From Halobacillus litoralis (lineage in GTDB: Bacteria; Bacillota; Bacilli; Bacillales; Halobacillaceae), in assembly GCF_009856415.1 (NCBI RefSeq), contig NZ_WMEZ01000006.1, forward strand, positions 62,001 through 126,000: DNA of 64,000 bases, given 5' to 3'. Numbering within the stretch: position 1 is the stretch's first letter; each line of letters opens with the position of its first letter. The notes below the pieces were generated by a model. It made no database searches. It saw only the letters and a program-made list of their open reading frames with translations, and was not told where the DNA came from. The position numbers and the translations under genes were made by a program. Shown in pieces: positions 38,297 to 46,575 of the stretch.

Positions 38297-39523
38297 GTGG
38301 GTTATTATGATGATCATTCCCCAACCCGTCAGCAGAAACAGCAGCGCAGGCGGTGGGTGATGCCGACGATTGTCGGAGGTATTTTAGGAGCTGTTCTTGT
38401 CTTGCTGGCTTTGCCTGCTTTGGTTCAGACAGAGTTGCTTCCTTATGATATGACGATCCCTGAGGATGAGAGTGGACTTGTTGAAGATGATCAGGAGCTA
38501 ACAGGTGGCACGACTAAAAACGTCCAGCTAGATGTGAATACCCAAATCACCGATGTGGTTGAAAAAGTGACTCCCTCCGTGGTAGGTGTCGTCAACTTGC
38601 AGACCCGTCAAGACTTTTGGCAGCAGGAAGGTGACTCCGCCCAACAGGCAGGAGTAGGATCTGGTGTCATTTACAAAAAGGAAGACGGCACTGCTTATGT
38701 CGTGACGAATAACCACGTTATTGAAGGGGCAAGTGAAATTGAAGTCGTCCTTGCCGATGAAACAAGGGTCAAAGCCCAGTTGATCGGAGGAGATTTATTT
38801 ACCGATTTGGCCGTTTTGAAAATGCCGGCCGAACAAGTCGAACAAGTCGCTGAATTAGGGACTTCAGAAAACTTGAAAGTCGGAGAACCGGCTATCGCTA
38901 TCGGTAATCCGCTTGGTCTCAGTTTCGCAGGCTCGGTCACTCAAGGAATCATCAGTGGTAAGGAACGAGCCATTCCTCAAGACTTTAATGGAGATGGGAT
39001 GGAAGACTGGCAGGCAGAGGTCATTCAAACGGATGCAGCCATAAACCCTGGAAACAGTGGTGGTGCACTTATTAATATTGATGGTCAATTGATTGGGATT
39101 AACTCGATGAAAATTGCTCAGTCTTCCGTCGAAGGCATCGGTTTTGCCATACCGATTGATTCAGCCAAGCCGATCATTGATGAATTGGAACAATTCGGCC
39201 AAGTGAATCGTCCGTACATTGGTATTGAAGCCTATGGACTGAATGAGGTACCGACGTCTGAATGGAGCGATACATTGAACCTTCCTCAAGATGTAGACGG
39301 TGGGTTGTACATCCGTAGCATTCGTCAGATGTCTCCAGCTGCTAAAGCAGGTCTTGAGCCATTGGATGTCATTACGGCCTTGGATGGTGAACCTGTACGG
39401 GACATCATCGATTTGCGTAAGTACTTGTACAATGAAAAAGATCCAGGGGATGAGATGGAAATCACGTATTATCGAGACGGTGAGCAAGACGCAACCACTC
39501 TGACGCTGGGATCCCAAGAGTAA
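38297..39523 (+). CDS. htrC: HtrA/DegP-like serine protease, membrane anchored
   Basis: 408 residues: short cytoplasmic start, one membrane helix (VGGILGAVLVLLALPALVQ, about 25-45), trypsin-like domain with catalytic His in VVTNNHVIEGA (near 139), Asp in FTDLAVLKM, and Ser in NPGNSGGALIN (near 254), then a PDZ domain (about 310-400). It handles misfolded proteins outside the membrane. The symbol htrC (yyxA/yycK) is by position after yycJ. GTG start at 38297 follows GAAAGAGGC. A terminator ends the wal operon after it. Confidence 0.93.
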   Translation: MGYYDDHSPTRQQKQQRRRWVMPTIVGGILGAVLVLLALPALVQTELLPYDMTIPEDESGLVEDDQELTGGTTKNVQLDVNTQITDVVEKVTPSVVGVVNLQTRQDFWQQEGDSAQQAGVGSGVIYKKEDGTAYVVTNNHVIEGASEIEVVLADETRVKAQLIGGDLFTDLAVLKMPAEQVEQVAELGTSENLKVGEPAIAIGNPLGLSFAGSVTQGIISGKERAIPQDFNGDGMEDWQAEVIQTDAAINPGNSGGALINIDGQLIGINSMKIAQSSVEGIGFAIPIDSAKPIIDELEQFGQVNRPYIGIEAYGLNEVPTSEWSDTLNLPQDVDGGLYIRSIRQMSPAAKAGLEPLDVITALDGEPVRDIIDLRKYLYNEKDPGDEMEITYYRDGEQDATTLTLGSQE

Positions 39524-39530
39524 TTCATAC

Positions 39531-39562
39531 AAAAGAGTATCCGCAATTGGATACTCTTTTTC
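39531..39562 (+). terminator. Terminator of the wal operon
   Basis: AAAAGAGTATCC-GCAATT-GGATACTCTTTTT, a perfect 12-bp stem. Confidence 0.92.
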
Positions 39563-39604
39563 ATGGTCAAAATTTGATATAATACTACAAGTTTCACTCT
39601 AATG

Positions 39605-39837
39605 TTATCCACAGGGTGTGAATAGTATTCTGGATAAGTGTCATATATGGTAGTAGAAAATATGTTCGCCACCATATAGATTTGGCGTTTGTGTATATGT
39701 GGATAATTTCTGTGGATAACCTGTTTATATTCAGGGGAAAGCTGTGAATATCAGAAAATTTACAAGGTTTGTGCATAAGTCTGTGGACAATTGTGGGTAA
39801 CTATTTTCGTTAGTCTGTTTTTTCCACATGTGTATAA
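39605..39837. promoter_or_regulatory. DnaA-box cluster
   Basis: Perfect TTATCCACA boxes: 39605-39613 (+), 39698-39706 (-), 39711-39719 (-). Boxes fitting the relaxed TTWTNCACA: 39770-39778 (-), 39820-39828 (+), 39829-39837 (-). One-mismatch boxes: 39782-39790 and 39792-39800 (both -). Eight sites in 233 bases, in a 406-base gap with no gene; a TATAAT at 39578-39583 lies just before them. No dnaA or dnaN is near, so this is not the main oriC. DnaA clusters outside oriC are known in B. subtilis, to my memory including one near yydA (rlmH), the usual neighbour of htrA. Confidence 0.88.
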
Positions 39838-39929
39838 ATGTAAACAGGTTTTCCTCATCATTTCTTGTTGTTTATCTATAGACAATCCCATCAAAAATTG
39901 TCTAATGGTAACGATAATCGAGAATTCTT

Positions 39930-40631
39930 TTAAGCACTCTGTTTCTTCACTTTCTGAATCTTGGATTTCTTGCGGTAGTGCCAGTTCAACACATAGATCA
40001 GTGGAGTCAAAACCGCGGTGGGCAGCAACCATAGCCAAATGCTTATACTGGATATATTCAACAGACGTGGAGCACCAAAGACGGTGAACGCTGTAAGGGT
40101 CGCAATCGAACAGCCGATTAAATTTCCGAAATGCTCAAAATACCAGTGCATTTTATTTTGGGGTGGGGTCAGCCAGTAATACAATTGCCCTCCGCCAAGA
40201 ATAATCCCTAAAATAGGGAAGTATTGAAGCAATGGAAATTCGTACAACCATCCGAACACCATGGTGATGGTCGACATTAGGATGAGCAAGCCTGAAATGC
40301 CTAAATCATAAACATTGCGGTGCTTTTCTGTCCGTTGTTTAAAGCGCAGCACGCGGATACCCATCCATGCCGTTGCCGCACTTAAAGTGGCGATGAAAAG
40401 CAGGAAAAAAGAAAAAGCTTGAGCTTCTGGTACCGTATTATCGAAAAAGATGCGATAAATGCCCATATACAAAGCTGTTGCTGCTACGGTGTACATGGCT
40501 GTGACGTAAACCCATCCGACTTTTCTGTGGATGTTTCCTCCTTTTTTCGTTGCAAGGGGAACCCAAAAGACGATGAGAGCACTGAATCCAGCGATGATAT
40601 GGATGGTAAGCATGATTGGAAATAATAACAT
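39930..40631 (-). CDS. DUF2306-like integral membrane protein
   Basis: About 233 residues and seven hydrophobic helices. The opening LTIHIIAGFSALIVFWVPLATKKGG and HRKVGWVYVTAMYTVAATAL carry spaced His residues that in this group may hold haem or metal; function unknown. I start at ATG 40629-40631, 8 bases after AAGGAG; an ATG six codons earlier (40649) has GGAGG 5 bases upstream and is equally possible. It reads toward the DnaA cluster. First gene of the accessory block between htrA and rlmH. Confidence 0.7.
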   Translation of the reverse strand: MLLFPIMLTIHIIAGFSALIVFWVPLATKKGGNIHRKVGWVYVTAMYTVAATALYMGIYRIFFDNTVPEAQAFSFFLLFIATLSAATAWMGIRVLRFKQRTEKHRNVYDLGISGLLILMSTITMVFGWLYEFPLLQYFPILGIILGGGQLYYWLTPPQNKMHWYFEHFGNLIGCSIATLTAFTVFGAPRLLNISSISIWLWLLPTAVLTPLIYVLNWHYRKKSKIQKVKKQSA

Positions 40632-40710
40632 AGCAATCGCTCCTTTCATGACCTCCTCCTATATATACGCTTTCCTGAAGCTACTCCCCTCCTTTTTTAC
40701 TAGATGTTTA

Positions 40711-40735
40711 CAAAAAAACCGGCTGGCGCCGGTCT
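40711..40735 (-). terminator. Terminator of the alanine symporter gene
   Basis: On the minus strand GACCGGC-GCCA-GCCGGTTTTTTT. Confidence 0.85.
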
Positions 40736-40737
40736 TT

Positions 40738-42078
40738 TTAGTATAGTTGATCTTGTTGCCATGTTTTCTTGATGATTTTAGTTAATGCAAGAATCGCAAT
40801 CAAGTTCGGCAGCACCATAAGCGCATTAAACGTGTCGGCCATTTGCCAGACGAAATCCACTTGCACAAGCGAACCTGCCACAATGAAGATCAATACAACC
40901 CCTCGGTAAAAAGGAACGCCTTTTTCACCGAACAGAAACTTCACGTTCACTTCTCCAAAATAAGCCCATCCGAGAATCGTTGTGAAGGCAAAGAATAAGA
41001 GGCAGATTGCGATGAAAGGAATTCCGAATTCTCCCAGTCCGCGTGCAAATCCTTCCTGTGTGATCGCACTTCCCTGCAGGTCTGTTTGATGGGCATCTGT
41101 AATCAAAATGACCATCGCTGTCAGGGTACAAATGATGGCGGTATCGATGAATACACCGACCATGGCGACGAGCCCTTGATGGGAAGGACGCTTGACGTTT
41201 GCAATGGCGTGCGCATGAGGGGTCGAACCCATACCAGCTTCATTTGAAAAGAGCCCGCGTGCAATACCGTAGCGAATCGCTTCTTTGATCGTGGCACCGA
41301 GAACCCCGCCGCCAGCTGCTTCGGGGCTGATTGCAGCCTGGACGATAAGCTGTAGTGTCGGAAGAACCTGGTCCCAGTAATTCACCATAATGATGAGACT
41401 TCCAATGATATAGAGCAAGGCCATGACCGGGACGACATTTCCAGCAAAAGATGAAATTCTGGTGATGCCACCGAATAGAATGAGTCCGATGAAAAAGGCG
41501 ACGGCGACTCCGAGTCCAAGATTAAGCGCTGTGGAACTCGAGCCAACAGCTTCGTTCATCGCGGTCGTAATCGCGTTGGATTGTACCATATTTCCGACAA
41601 ACCCAAGGGCGATGATGATGGCAATGGCGAAAAATCCCGCGAGCCACTTGCTGCCAAGCCCGTCACGGATGTAATAAGCAGGACCACCGTGGACCTGGTC
41701 GCCTTTTTTCACTTTATAAAGTTGAGCGAGAACGGCTTCTGCGAAAATCGTTGCCATGCCGAAGAAGGAGCTGATCCACATCCAGAAAATCGCCCCGGGA
41801 CCGCCGGCTGCAATAGCGGTCGCGACACCAGCGAGGTTCCCTGTTCCGACCTGTGCTGAAATCGAAGTCGCAAGCGCTTTGAAGGAGTGGATGCCTTCTG
41901 TTTTTTCTTTTTTGAAAAGGGGAGCAAACGTCTGCTTGAATCCTTGTCCAAGGGAGCGAACCTGGATGAAGCGCAGTTGGAATGTCAGCCATACGCCCGT
42001 TCCAAGCAGGAAAATCAGCATGACTGGTCCCCATAAAAAGCTATTGATCTCTATGAATACGTTGGTTAGTTGTTCCAT
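40738..42078 (-). CDS. Alanine/Na+ symporter, AGCS family (AlsT-like)
   Basis: 446 residues with about eleven membrane helices. The family signatures FKALATSISAQVGTGNLAGVATAI (near 70-93) and GPGAIFWMW, plus GIARGLFSNEAGMGSTPHAHAIA (near 260-282), define sodium:alanine symporters. It imports alanine (or glycine or glutamine in some homologues) with Na+, an obvious fit to a saline habitat. I start at ATG 42076-42078, 8 bases after AAGGATC; a longer form from 42105 lacks a ribosome site. It is divergent from the threonine aldolase, with the 21-bp repeat array between them. Confidence 0.93.
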   Translation of the reverse strand: MEQLTNVFIEINSFLWGPVMLIFLLGTGVWLTFQLRFIQVRSLGQGFKQTFAPLFKKEKTEGIHSFKALATSISAQVGTGNLAGVATAIAAGGPGAIFWMWISSFFGMATIFAEAVLAQLYKVKKGDQVHGGPAYYIRDGLGSKWLAGFFAIAIIIALGFVGNMVQSNAITTAMNEAVGSSSTALNLGLGVAVAFFIGLILFGGITRISSFAGNVVPVMALLYIIGSLIIMVNYWDQVLPTLQLIVQAAISPEAAGGGVLGATIKEAIRYGIARGLFSNEAGMGSTPHAHAIANVKRPSHQGLVAMVGVFIDTAIICTLTAMVILITDAHQTDLQGSAITQEGFARGLGEFGIPFIAICLLFFAFTTILGWAYFGEVNVKFLFGEKGVPFYRGVVLIFIVAGSLVQVDFVWQMADTFNALMVLPNLIAILALTKIIKKTWQQDQLY

Positions 42079-42160
42079 GGGTAAGATCCTTTCTTTCTTT
42101 AACATATGACCATGAAAAAGAGTATCTCACTTGCAAGCGTTTTAGGACAAGAGGAAATGT

Positions 42161-42286
42161 TATTAAGGAATTCGACAGCGTAAATTTAGTATTCGACACA
42201 GCTATTTAAGAATTCGACAGTGTTATTTTAGTATACGACTAAGCTACTTAAGAATTCGACAACGATATTTATGTATCCGCCGTCAC
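42161..42286. repeat. Phased tandem array: three 42-bp units, each two 21-bp repeats
   Basis: Units at 42161-42202, 42203-42244 and 42245-42286 align without gaps. Each splits into halves such as TTAAGAATTCGACAGTGTTAT and TTTAGTATACGACTAAGCTAC, so there are six copies of a 21-bp motif with core AAGAATTCGAC. A poorer seventh copy may start near 42140. It lies between divergent alsT and ltaE genes. The 21-base period is two helical turns. No CRISPR-type spacers. Confidence 0.85.
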
Positions 42287-42346
42287 TACTAATGCTTTCC
42301 AAACGCTGAGGAAGTTACGTACAATAGAAAAAAAGGAGGGTTACTC

Positions 42347-43369
42347 ATGATTGATTTGCGTAGTGATACCGTAACCAAACCGACGATGGCGATGCGTCAG
42401 GCAGCGTTTGAAGCAGAGGTCGGGGATGATGTGTACGAAGAAGATCCAACAGTGAAAAAACTGGAAGACAAGGCGGCGGAAATGCTCGGGAAAGAAGCGG
42501 CTTTGTTTGTAACTAGTGGAACACAGGGGAACCAGATTGCTGTATTGACTCACTGCAACCCCGGGGATGAAGTGCTTCTGGAGGCGAACGCCCACCTTTT
42601 TCTATATGAAGGGGCATCGATGTCGGCCCTTGCTGGCGTTCAACCGCGGACGATTCAAGGAAGACGTGGAGTGATGGACCCTGAACATGTAAAGGCCGCG
42701 ATTCGGCCGGACGATATTCATTTTCCGGAAACGAGCTTGATTTGCCTTGAGAACACCCATAATAAAGCGGGTGGCGTTGTCGTGCCGCTTGAAAATATGC
42801 AGGCGATCTATGAATTGGCTAGAGAAGAAGGGATACCCGTCCATCTCGATGGTGCCCGCTTGTTCAATGCGTCTGTCGCCACAGGAATCTCTTTGCACCG
42901 ATATGCTGATCAAACCGATACGGTACAGGCGTGTTTATCGAAGGGATTAGGTGCACCGGTTGGATCGATTATTGCGGGTTCCTATGACTTTATTCAAAAG
43001 GCGAGAAAATGGAGAAAGCGTCTCGGCGGCGGATTGCGCCAGGTCGGGATGGTTGCTGCACCTGCGTATGTGGCCTTGACCGAGATGGTCGACCGGTTAG
43101 CGGAGAATCACGCGCATGCAAGGCAGTTGGCGAACGGCCTTCAGCATGTGGAAGGTCTGACGATTGAAAAAGTGGAAACCAATATCGTGCTCGTTCATGT
43201 GAATGGACTGGGTGAAACAGCCGAATCCTTTTTACATAAGTTGAAAGAGGACGGTATTCTAGCCGTGCCCTTCGGTCCGACTACAGTCCGGTTCGTCACG
43301 AATTATGGTGTGGGTGGAAGAGAGATTGACCAAGTCATTGATAGGATCATCTCCAGTTATCTGTACTAG
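42347..43369 (+). CDS. ltaE: Low-specificity L-threonine aldolase
   Basis: 340 residues, PLP-dependent fold type I. MIDLRSDTVTKPT at the start, GDDVYEEDPTV, the cofactor-binding HLDGARLFNAS (near 167-177) and the Schiff-base lysine in CLSKGLGAPVGS (near 199) are diagnostic. It splits threonine or allo-threonine to glycine and acetaldehyde. AAAGGAGGGTTACTC precedes the ATG. It is divergent from alsT; a joint role in amino acid use is possible. Confidence 0.94.
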   Translation: MIDLRSDTVTKPTMAMRQAAFEAEVGDDVYEEDPTVKKLEDKAAEMLGKEAALFVTSGTQGNQIAVLTHCNPGDEVLLEANAHLFLYEGASMSALAGVQPRTIQGRRGVMDPEHVKAAIRPDDIHFPETSLICLENTHNKAGGVVVPLENMQAIYELAREEGIPVHLDGARLFNASVATGISLHRYADQTDTVQACLSKGLGAPVGSIIAGSYDFIQKARKWRKRLGGGLRQVGMVAAPAYVALTEMVDRLAENHAHARQLANGLQHVEGLTIEKVETNIVLVHVNGLGETAESFLHKLKEDGILAVPFGPTTVRFVTNYGVGGREIDQVIDRIISSYLY

Positions 43370-43410
43370 GATTATCTTTTCATGAATAGGGTATAGATAG
43401 GCAATAACCC

Positions 43411-43596
43411 ATGGAGGTGGCTTTCATAGCGGACATCCGAGCAAACCAGGTCAGACGAGGTTCATCAGTCAATCACGAAAAATTTGCTGAGATGTTTTAC
43501 AAAGATTCGTTTGTTGATGGTATTCCGCTGGATGAGCTAGGCAAGGATTTGAGAAGGATGAAACGATATAGAAAAGAATTAGATAAGCGAAAATAG
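43411..43596 (+). CDS. Small hypothetical protein, start uncertain
   Basis: At most 61 residues, highly charged, ending RRMKRYRKELDKRK; no motif recognised. The only ATG (43411) overlaps a strong GGAGG (43413-43417), so the ribosome site lies inside the predicted ORF. An ATA (43426-43428) stands at ideal spacing (8 bases) and could be a rare non-AUG start. It may be co-transcribed with ltaE. Reality of the gene rests on that ribosome site and the terminator that follows. Confidence 0.5.
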   Translation: MEVAFIADIRANQVRRGSSVNHEKFAEMFYKDSFVDGIPLDELGKDLRRMKRYRKELDKRK

Positions 43597-43600
43597 TCAA

Positions 43601-43626
43601 ACCCCCATGGATGCATCCATGGGGGT
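43601..43626. terminator. Bidirectional hairpin between the small ORF and the NADH oxidase gene
   Basis: ACCCCCATGGATG and its exact complement are adjacent (13-bp arms). Only short T/A runs flank it. Confidence 0.7.
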
Positions 43627-43632
43627 CATTTA

Positions 43633-44994
43633 TTATACAAGTTCAGGCATTCGTTTCGGCTCCTGGGACTGTGCTTCAAGGCCAGCTTTGTTCAGGAAGT
43701 TCCACGGCTGGTTGAAGTGTGGCTGGAAAAAGAAATCGGTGTAAGCCAGTTCGTCAATGGTCATCCCTGTTTGGATACATACGCTCATCGTGTTGATGGA
43801 TTGGGTCACGTCCGCTTTGGAAATGACTTGCGCTCCAAGGATACGGCGGGTATCCGGGTTAATCGTCACTTTCAGCATGACTTCTTCTGCTGTTGGCATA
43901 AATCCTGGGCGGTGCTTGTCCTTAGTTGTGAAACTTTTCACATGAATGTCTAAAAGTTGAGCAGATGTTTCTGTAAGTCCAGTAGAAGCCATATTGAAAT
44001 CGAAAATGTGAAGACCTGATGTGCCTTGTGTTCCGACATGTTTCATTGTCGGCTCAATTAAGTTGCGGGCGGCCAACGTTCCCATACGGACGGCATTTGT
44101 CGCAAGTGGAATATACATGTGTCCGCGTGTCGGGTTGTAAGAAACGGCACAACAGTCGCCGGCAGCGAAAATATCAGGGTCACTCGTTTGCATATACTCA
44201 TTGACTTTGATGGCGCCGTTATCAAGCATGTTGACTTTTCCTTTTAAAAGATCTGTGTTCGGACGGAAGCCGACGCAAAGGATGACGAGGTCTGTTTCGT
44301 ATTTCCCATTGTTTGTTGTGACGGTAGAAACGGTTCCGTTGGTTCCCTCAAAACGTTGCACCGTTTCGTTCATTGCAAGCTCAATCCCGCGTGATTCGAA
44401 ATCATCTTCGACCATAGTTGTGAATTCTTCATCTAAATACTTGTTCAAGATTCGATCTGCACCATCGATGAGTCTCACGTCTTTGCCTGCCTTTTCAAAA
44501 GCTTCGACCAGTTCAACACCAATATAGCCAGCGCCGACGACGGTCACCTTCTGGGCGTCTTTCGCACGTTCGATGATTGTATTTGCCTGGTGGTAGTTTT
44601 TCGCAAGCAAGATGTTATCAAGGCCGATGCCTTCGATGGGAGGGGTAACCGGCCATGAACCTGTCGTCATCACGAGCTTATCATACGTGTCGTAGATTTT
44701 TTCACCTGTGACAAGGTTTGTAGCTTCAATCGTTCTTCTGACTGTATCAATGTTTTCCACGTCATGCTGCATTTTCATTGTCACGCCAAGGTTTTGCAGC
44801 TCTTCAGGGGAAGAGTAAAACAACCCTTGCGGATCATGGACAACTCCACCGACGTATAACGCTAAACCACAAGATAGGAAAGATACGTTGTCATTTCGTT
44901 CATAAACCGTAATGTCTGCTTCAGGATAAAGTTTCGCCATATTAGTAACCGCAGCGGTACCTGCGTGAGTGCTTCCAATAACAGCAATTTTCAT
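43633..44994 (-). CDS. NADH oxidase / CoA-disulfide reductase family flavoprotein
   Basis: 453 residues. FAD motif MKIAVIGSTHAGTAAV at the start, active-site Cys in FLSCGLALYVGG (about residue 42), NAD-binding VTVVGAGYIGVELVEAFEKAG (near 150-170), the second FAD motif DPDIFAAGDCC, and a C-terminal dimerisation domain. A single redox Cys places it with H2O-forming NADH oxidases and CoA-disulfide reductases. The Rex-like operator in its promoter favours an NADH-balancing role. ATG 44992-44994 follows GGAGGATGTAACC. Confidence 0.88.
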   Translation of the reverse strand: MKIAVIGSTHAGTAAVTNMAKLYPEADITVYERNDNVSFLSCGLALYVGGVVHDPQGLFYSSPEELQNLGVTMKMQHDVENIDTVRRTIEATNLVTGEKIYDTYDKLVMTTGSWPVTPPIEGIGLDNILLAKNYHQANTIIERAKDAQKVTVVGAGYIGVELVEAFEKAGKDVRLIDGADRILNKYLDEEFTTMVEDDFESRGIELAMNETVQRFEGTNGTVSTVTTNNGKYETDLVILCVGFRPNTDLLKGKVNMLDNGAIKVNEYMQTSDPDIFAAGDCCAVSYNPTRGHMYIPLATNAVRMGTLAARNLIEPTMKHVGTQGTSGLHIFDFNMASTGLTETSAQLLDIHVKSFTTKDKHRPGFMPTAEEVMLKVTINPDTRRILGAQVISKADVTQSINTMSVCIQTGMTIDELAYTDFFFQPHFNQPWNFLNKAGLEAQSQEPKRMPELV

Positions 44995-45018
44995 GGTTAC
45001 ATCCTCCTTGAATATTCA

Positions 45019-45034
45019 TGTGAAACAATTCACA
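45019..45034. promoter_or_regulatory. Rex-type operator in front of the NADH oxidase gene
   Basis: TGTGAAACAATTCACA is a perfect inverted repeat with 4-base centre, matching the Rex core TGTGAAnnnnTTCACA. It lies just downstream of the -10 box, where a repressor would block the start. The outer bases extend a looser inverted repeat (ATTCAT...ATGAAT). Confidence 0.75.
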
Positions 45035-45050
45035 TGATGAATATGGTTCT

Positions 45051-45079
45051 ATTATAAAACGCTCTTTTTTGAAAAGCAA
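45051..45079 (-). promoter_or_regulatory. Promoter of the NADH oxidase gene
   Basis: Minus strand TTGCTT (45079-45074), 17-base spacer, TATAAT (45056-45051). Confidence 0.75.
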
Positions 45080-45125
45080 CCCCTTTGCTCAATGTTTCAC
45101 ATAATAACTTTCCTTTTATTGTTTG

Positions 45126-45148
45126 ACCAGGTCATACATATTTTGGAA
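45126..45148 (+). repeat. Dispersed 23-base motif (ACCAGGTCAT type), copy a
   Basis: Begins ACCAGGTCATACA and ends TTTTGGAA. Near-identical copies are at 46447-46469 and 55298-55320 (minus strand), and hairpin versions at 48400 and 54830. This copy lies between the NADH oxidase promoter and the endonuclease gene. Confidence 0.7.
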
Positions 45149-45276
45149 AGTTTATATATGCTGTGTTAATCGTCTGTGAGGTTTGTATTAATTTTGTGAT
45201 TAGCTGAAGGAAATTATGATCCCGCATGGAAGAGATAGGCGAAGGTCTAATTTCTAATATCAAGGGAGTGCTTCAT

Positions 45277-46389
45277 TTGAAGAGAATGTTCGGTTTCGTT
45301 TTTAGTCTAGTCTTTCTTTTGTCTGCTTATGGTGTCGCTGCAGCTAGTACCATAACTGTACAAGAAGCTCTGTACACATCGAATGGTTCAGACATAACGG
45401 TAGAAGGGTACATCGTAGGGGTTCCTGTAAGTATTGATACGGTCGAGCAGAGCAACTTTACGAGTAATTATGCTTTAGCGGTAGCCGATGATGCTTATGA
45501 AACCCAGGTGGACGACATGATTTTTGTGAAGTTAGATTCAGAATATCGTAGTGAATATGGACTGCAAAATAACCCTGGGTTGATGGGTACGAAAATCAGA
45601 GTGAATGGTACAAGGGATGATTATTTCGCTCACCAAGGAATTGAATATGTGACATCGATATCTAAAGTTTCATCCAATGATGGGGGAGAGGACGACGGTG
45701 GTACATACACGGGAAGCTACTATCAAGGTGCGGAAGGTCTGTCCGGTTATGCATTGAAACAGTCGTTGCATGACATCATTGACGACCACACCGAGCTTTC
45801 TTATTCCAACGTCTGGGATGCGCTGCGACATACAGATGAAGATCCATCCAACTCGAACAATGTGTTGCTTTTGTACTCTGGAAAATCCTACAGTAAGTAT
45901 GATAACGGTGGTTATGTCGATGACTGGAACCGTGAGCATGTCTGGGCGAAGTCTCATGGAGATTTCGGAACGTCGATGGGGGCGGGGACAGATATCCATC
46001 ACCTCCGTCCGACGGATGTAACCGTCAATTCGGCTCGCGGAAATCTGGATTTTGATGAAGGGGGATCCGCTTTTTATGAAGCGCCAGGCACTTATTATGA
46101 CGGGGATTCCTGGGAACCTCGCGACGCGGTCAAAGGGGACGTCGCACGAATGATTTTTTATATGGATGTCCGTTATGAAGGGGACCAGGGGGAATTGGAT
46201 TTAGAAATTGCTGATTATGTAGGGACGAGCGGTCCATACTTAGGGAAGCTTTCCGTATTGAAGCAATGGCATGCACAGGATCCTGTCGACGACTTTGAAC
46301 GAAACCGAAATGAAGTCATATTCAATGATTACCAGGGAAATCGAAATCCATTCATTGACCACCCAGAATACGTTGAACAGATATGGTAA
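45277..46389 (+). CDS. Secreted endonuclease I with N-terminal OB-like domain
   Basis: About 370 residues. A signal peptide (FGFVFSLVFLLSAYGVAAA) leads into an OB-type domain (TVQEALYTSNGSDITVEGYIVG, about 25-125), a short Gly/Asp linker, and the endonuclease I domain with NREHVWAKSHGDF (near 221-233) and DIHHLRPTDVTVNSARGN (near 241-258), the beta-beta-alpha-metal active site. It should degrade extracellular DNA or RNA for nutrient use. I start at TTG 45277, 8 bases after GGGAG, giving MKRMFGFVF; the 17 residues upstream lack a ribosome site. Confidence 0.88.
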   Translation: MKRMFGFVFSLVFLLSAYGVAAASTITVQEALYTSNGSDITVEGYIVGVPVSIDTVEQSNFTSNYALAVADDAYETQVDDMIFVKLDSEYRSEYGLQNNPGLMGTKIRVNGTRDDYFAHQGIEYVTSISKVSSNDGGEDDGGTYTGSYYQGAEGLSGYALKQSLHDIIDDHTELSYSNVWDALRHTDEDPSNSNNVLLLYSGKSYSKYDNGGYVDDWNREHVWAKSHGDFGTSMGAGTDIHHLRPTDVTVNSARGNLDFDEGGSAFYEAPGTYYDGDSWEPRDAVKGDVARMIFYMDVRYEGDQGELDLEIADYVGTSGPYLGKLSVLKQWHAQDPVDDFERNRNEVIFNDYQGNRNPFIDHPEYVEQIW

Positions 46390-46403
46390 AAGAATCAAGA
46401 CAA

Positions 46404-46432
46404 GAACCGGACCACGATTATGGTCCGGTTTT
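46404..46432 (+). terminator. Terminator after the endonuclease gene
   Basis: AACCGGACCA-CGATTA-TGGTCCGGTTTT, perfect stem with a short T tail. Confidence 0.85.
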
Positions 46433-46446
46433 ATTACGGATTCAAA

Positions 46447-46469
46447 TTCCAATATCTGTATGACCTGGT
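46447..46469 (-). repeat. Dispersed 23-base motif, copy b
   Basis: On the minus strand it reads ACCAGGTCATACAG...ATTGGAA, differing from copy a at about three positions. It stands between the endonuclease terminator and the Nudix gene. Confidence 0.65.
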
Positions 46470-46575
46470 ACAACAATAGGTACAACAATATCTGGTAGTG
46501 TTATTCCATCGTTGCAGGAATTTGGTTTTGGGGTGGAGTAGTTTATAAGATATGAGATTTTTAGGAGGGGATTGG

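Noticed and set aside
39605-39837. Main chromosomal origin oriC
   Set aside because: No dnaA, dnaN, rpmH or other origin neighbours; the flanking genes are htrA and an accessory membrane protein.
42161-42286. CRISPR array
   Set aside because: The repeats are contiguous 21-bp copies with no unique spacers and no cas genes in the window.
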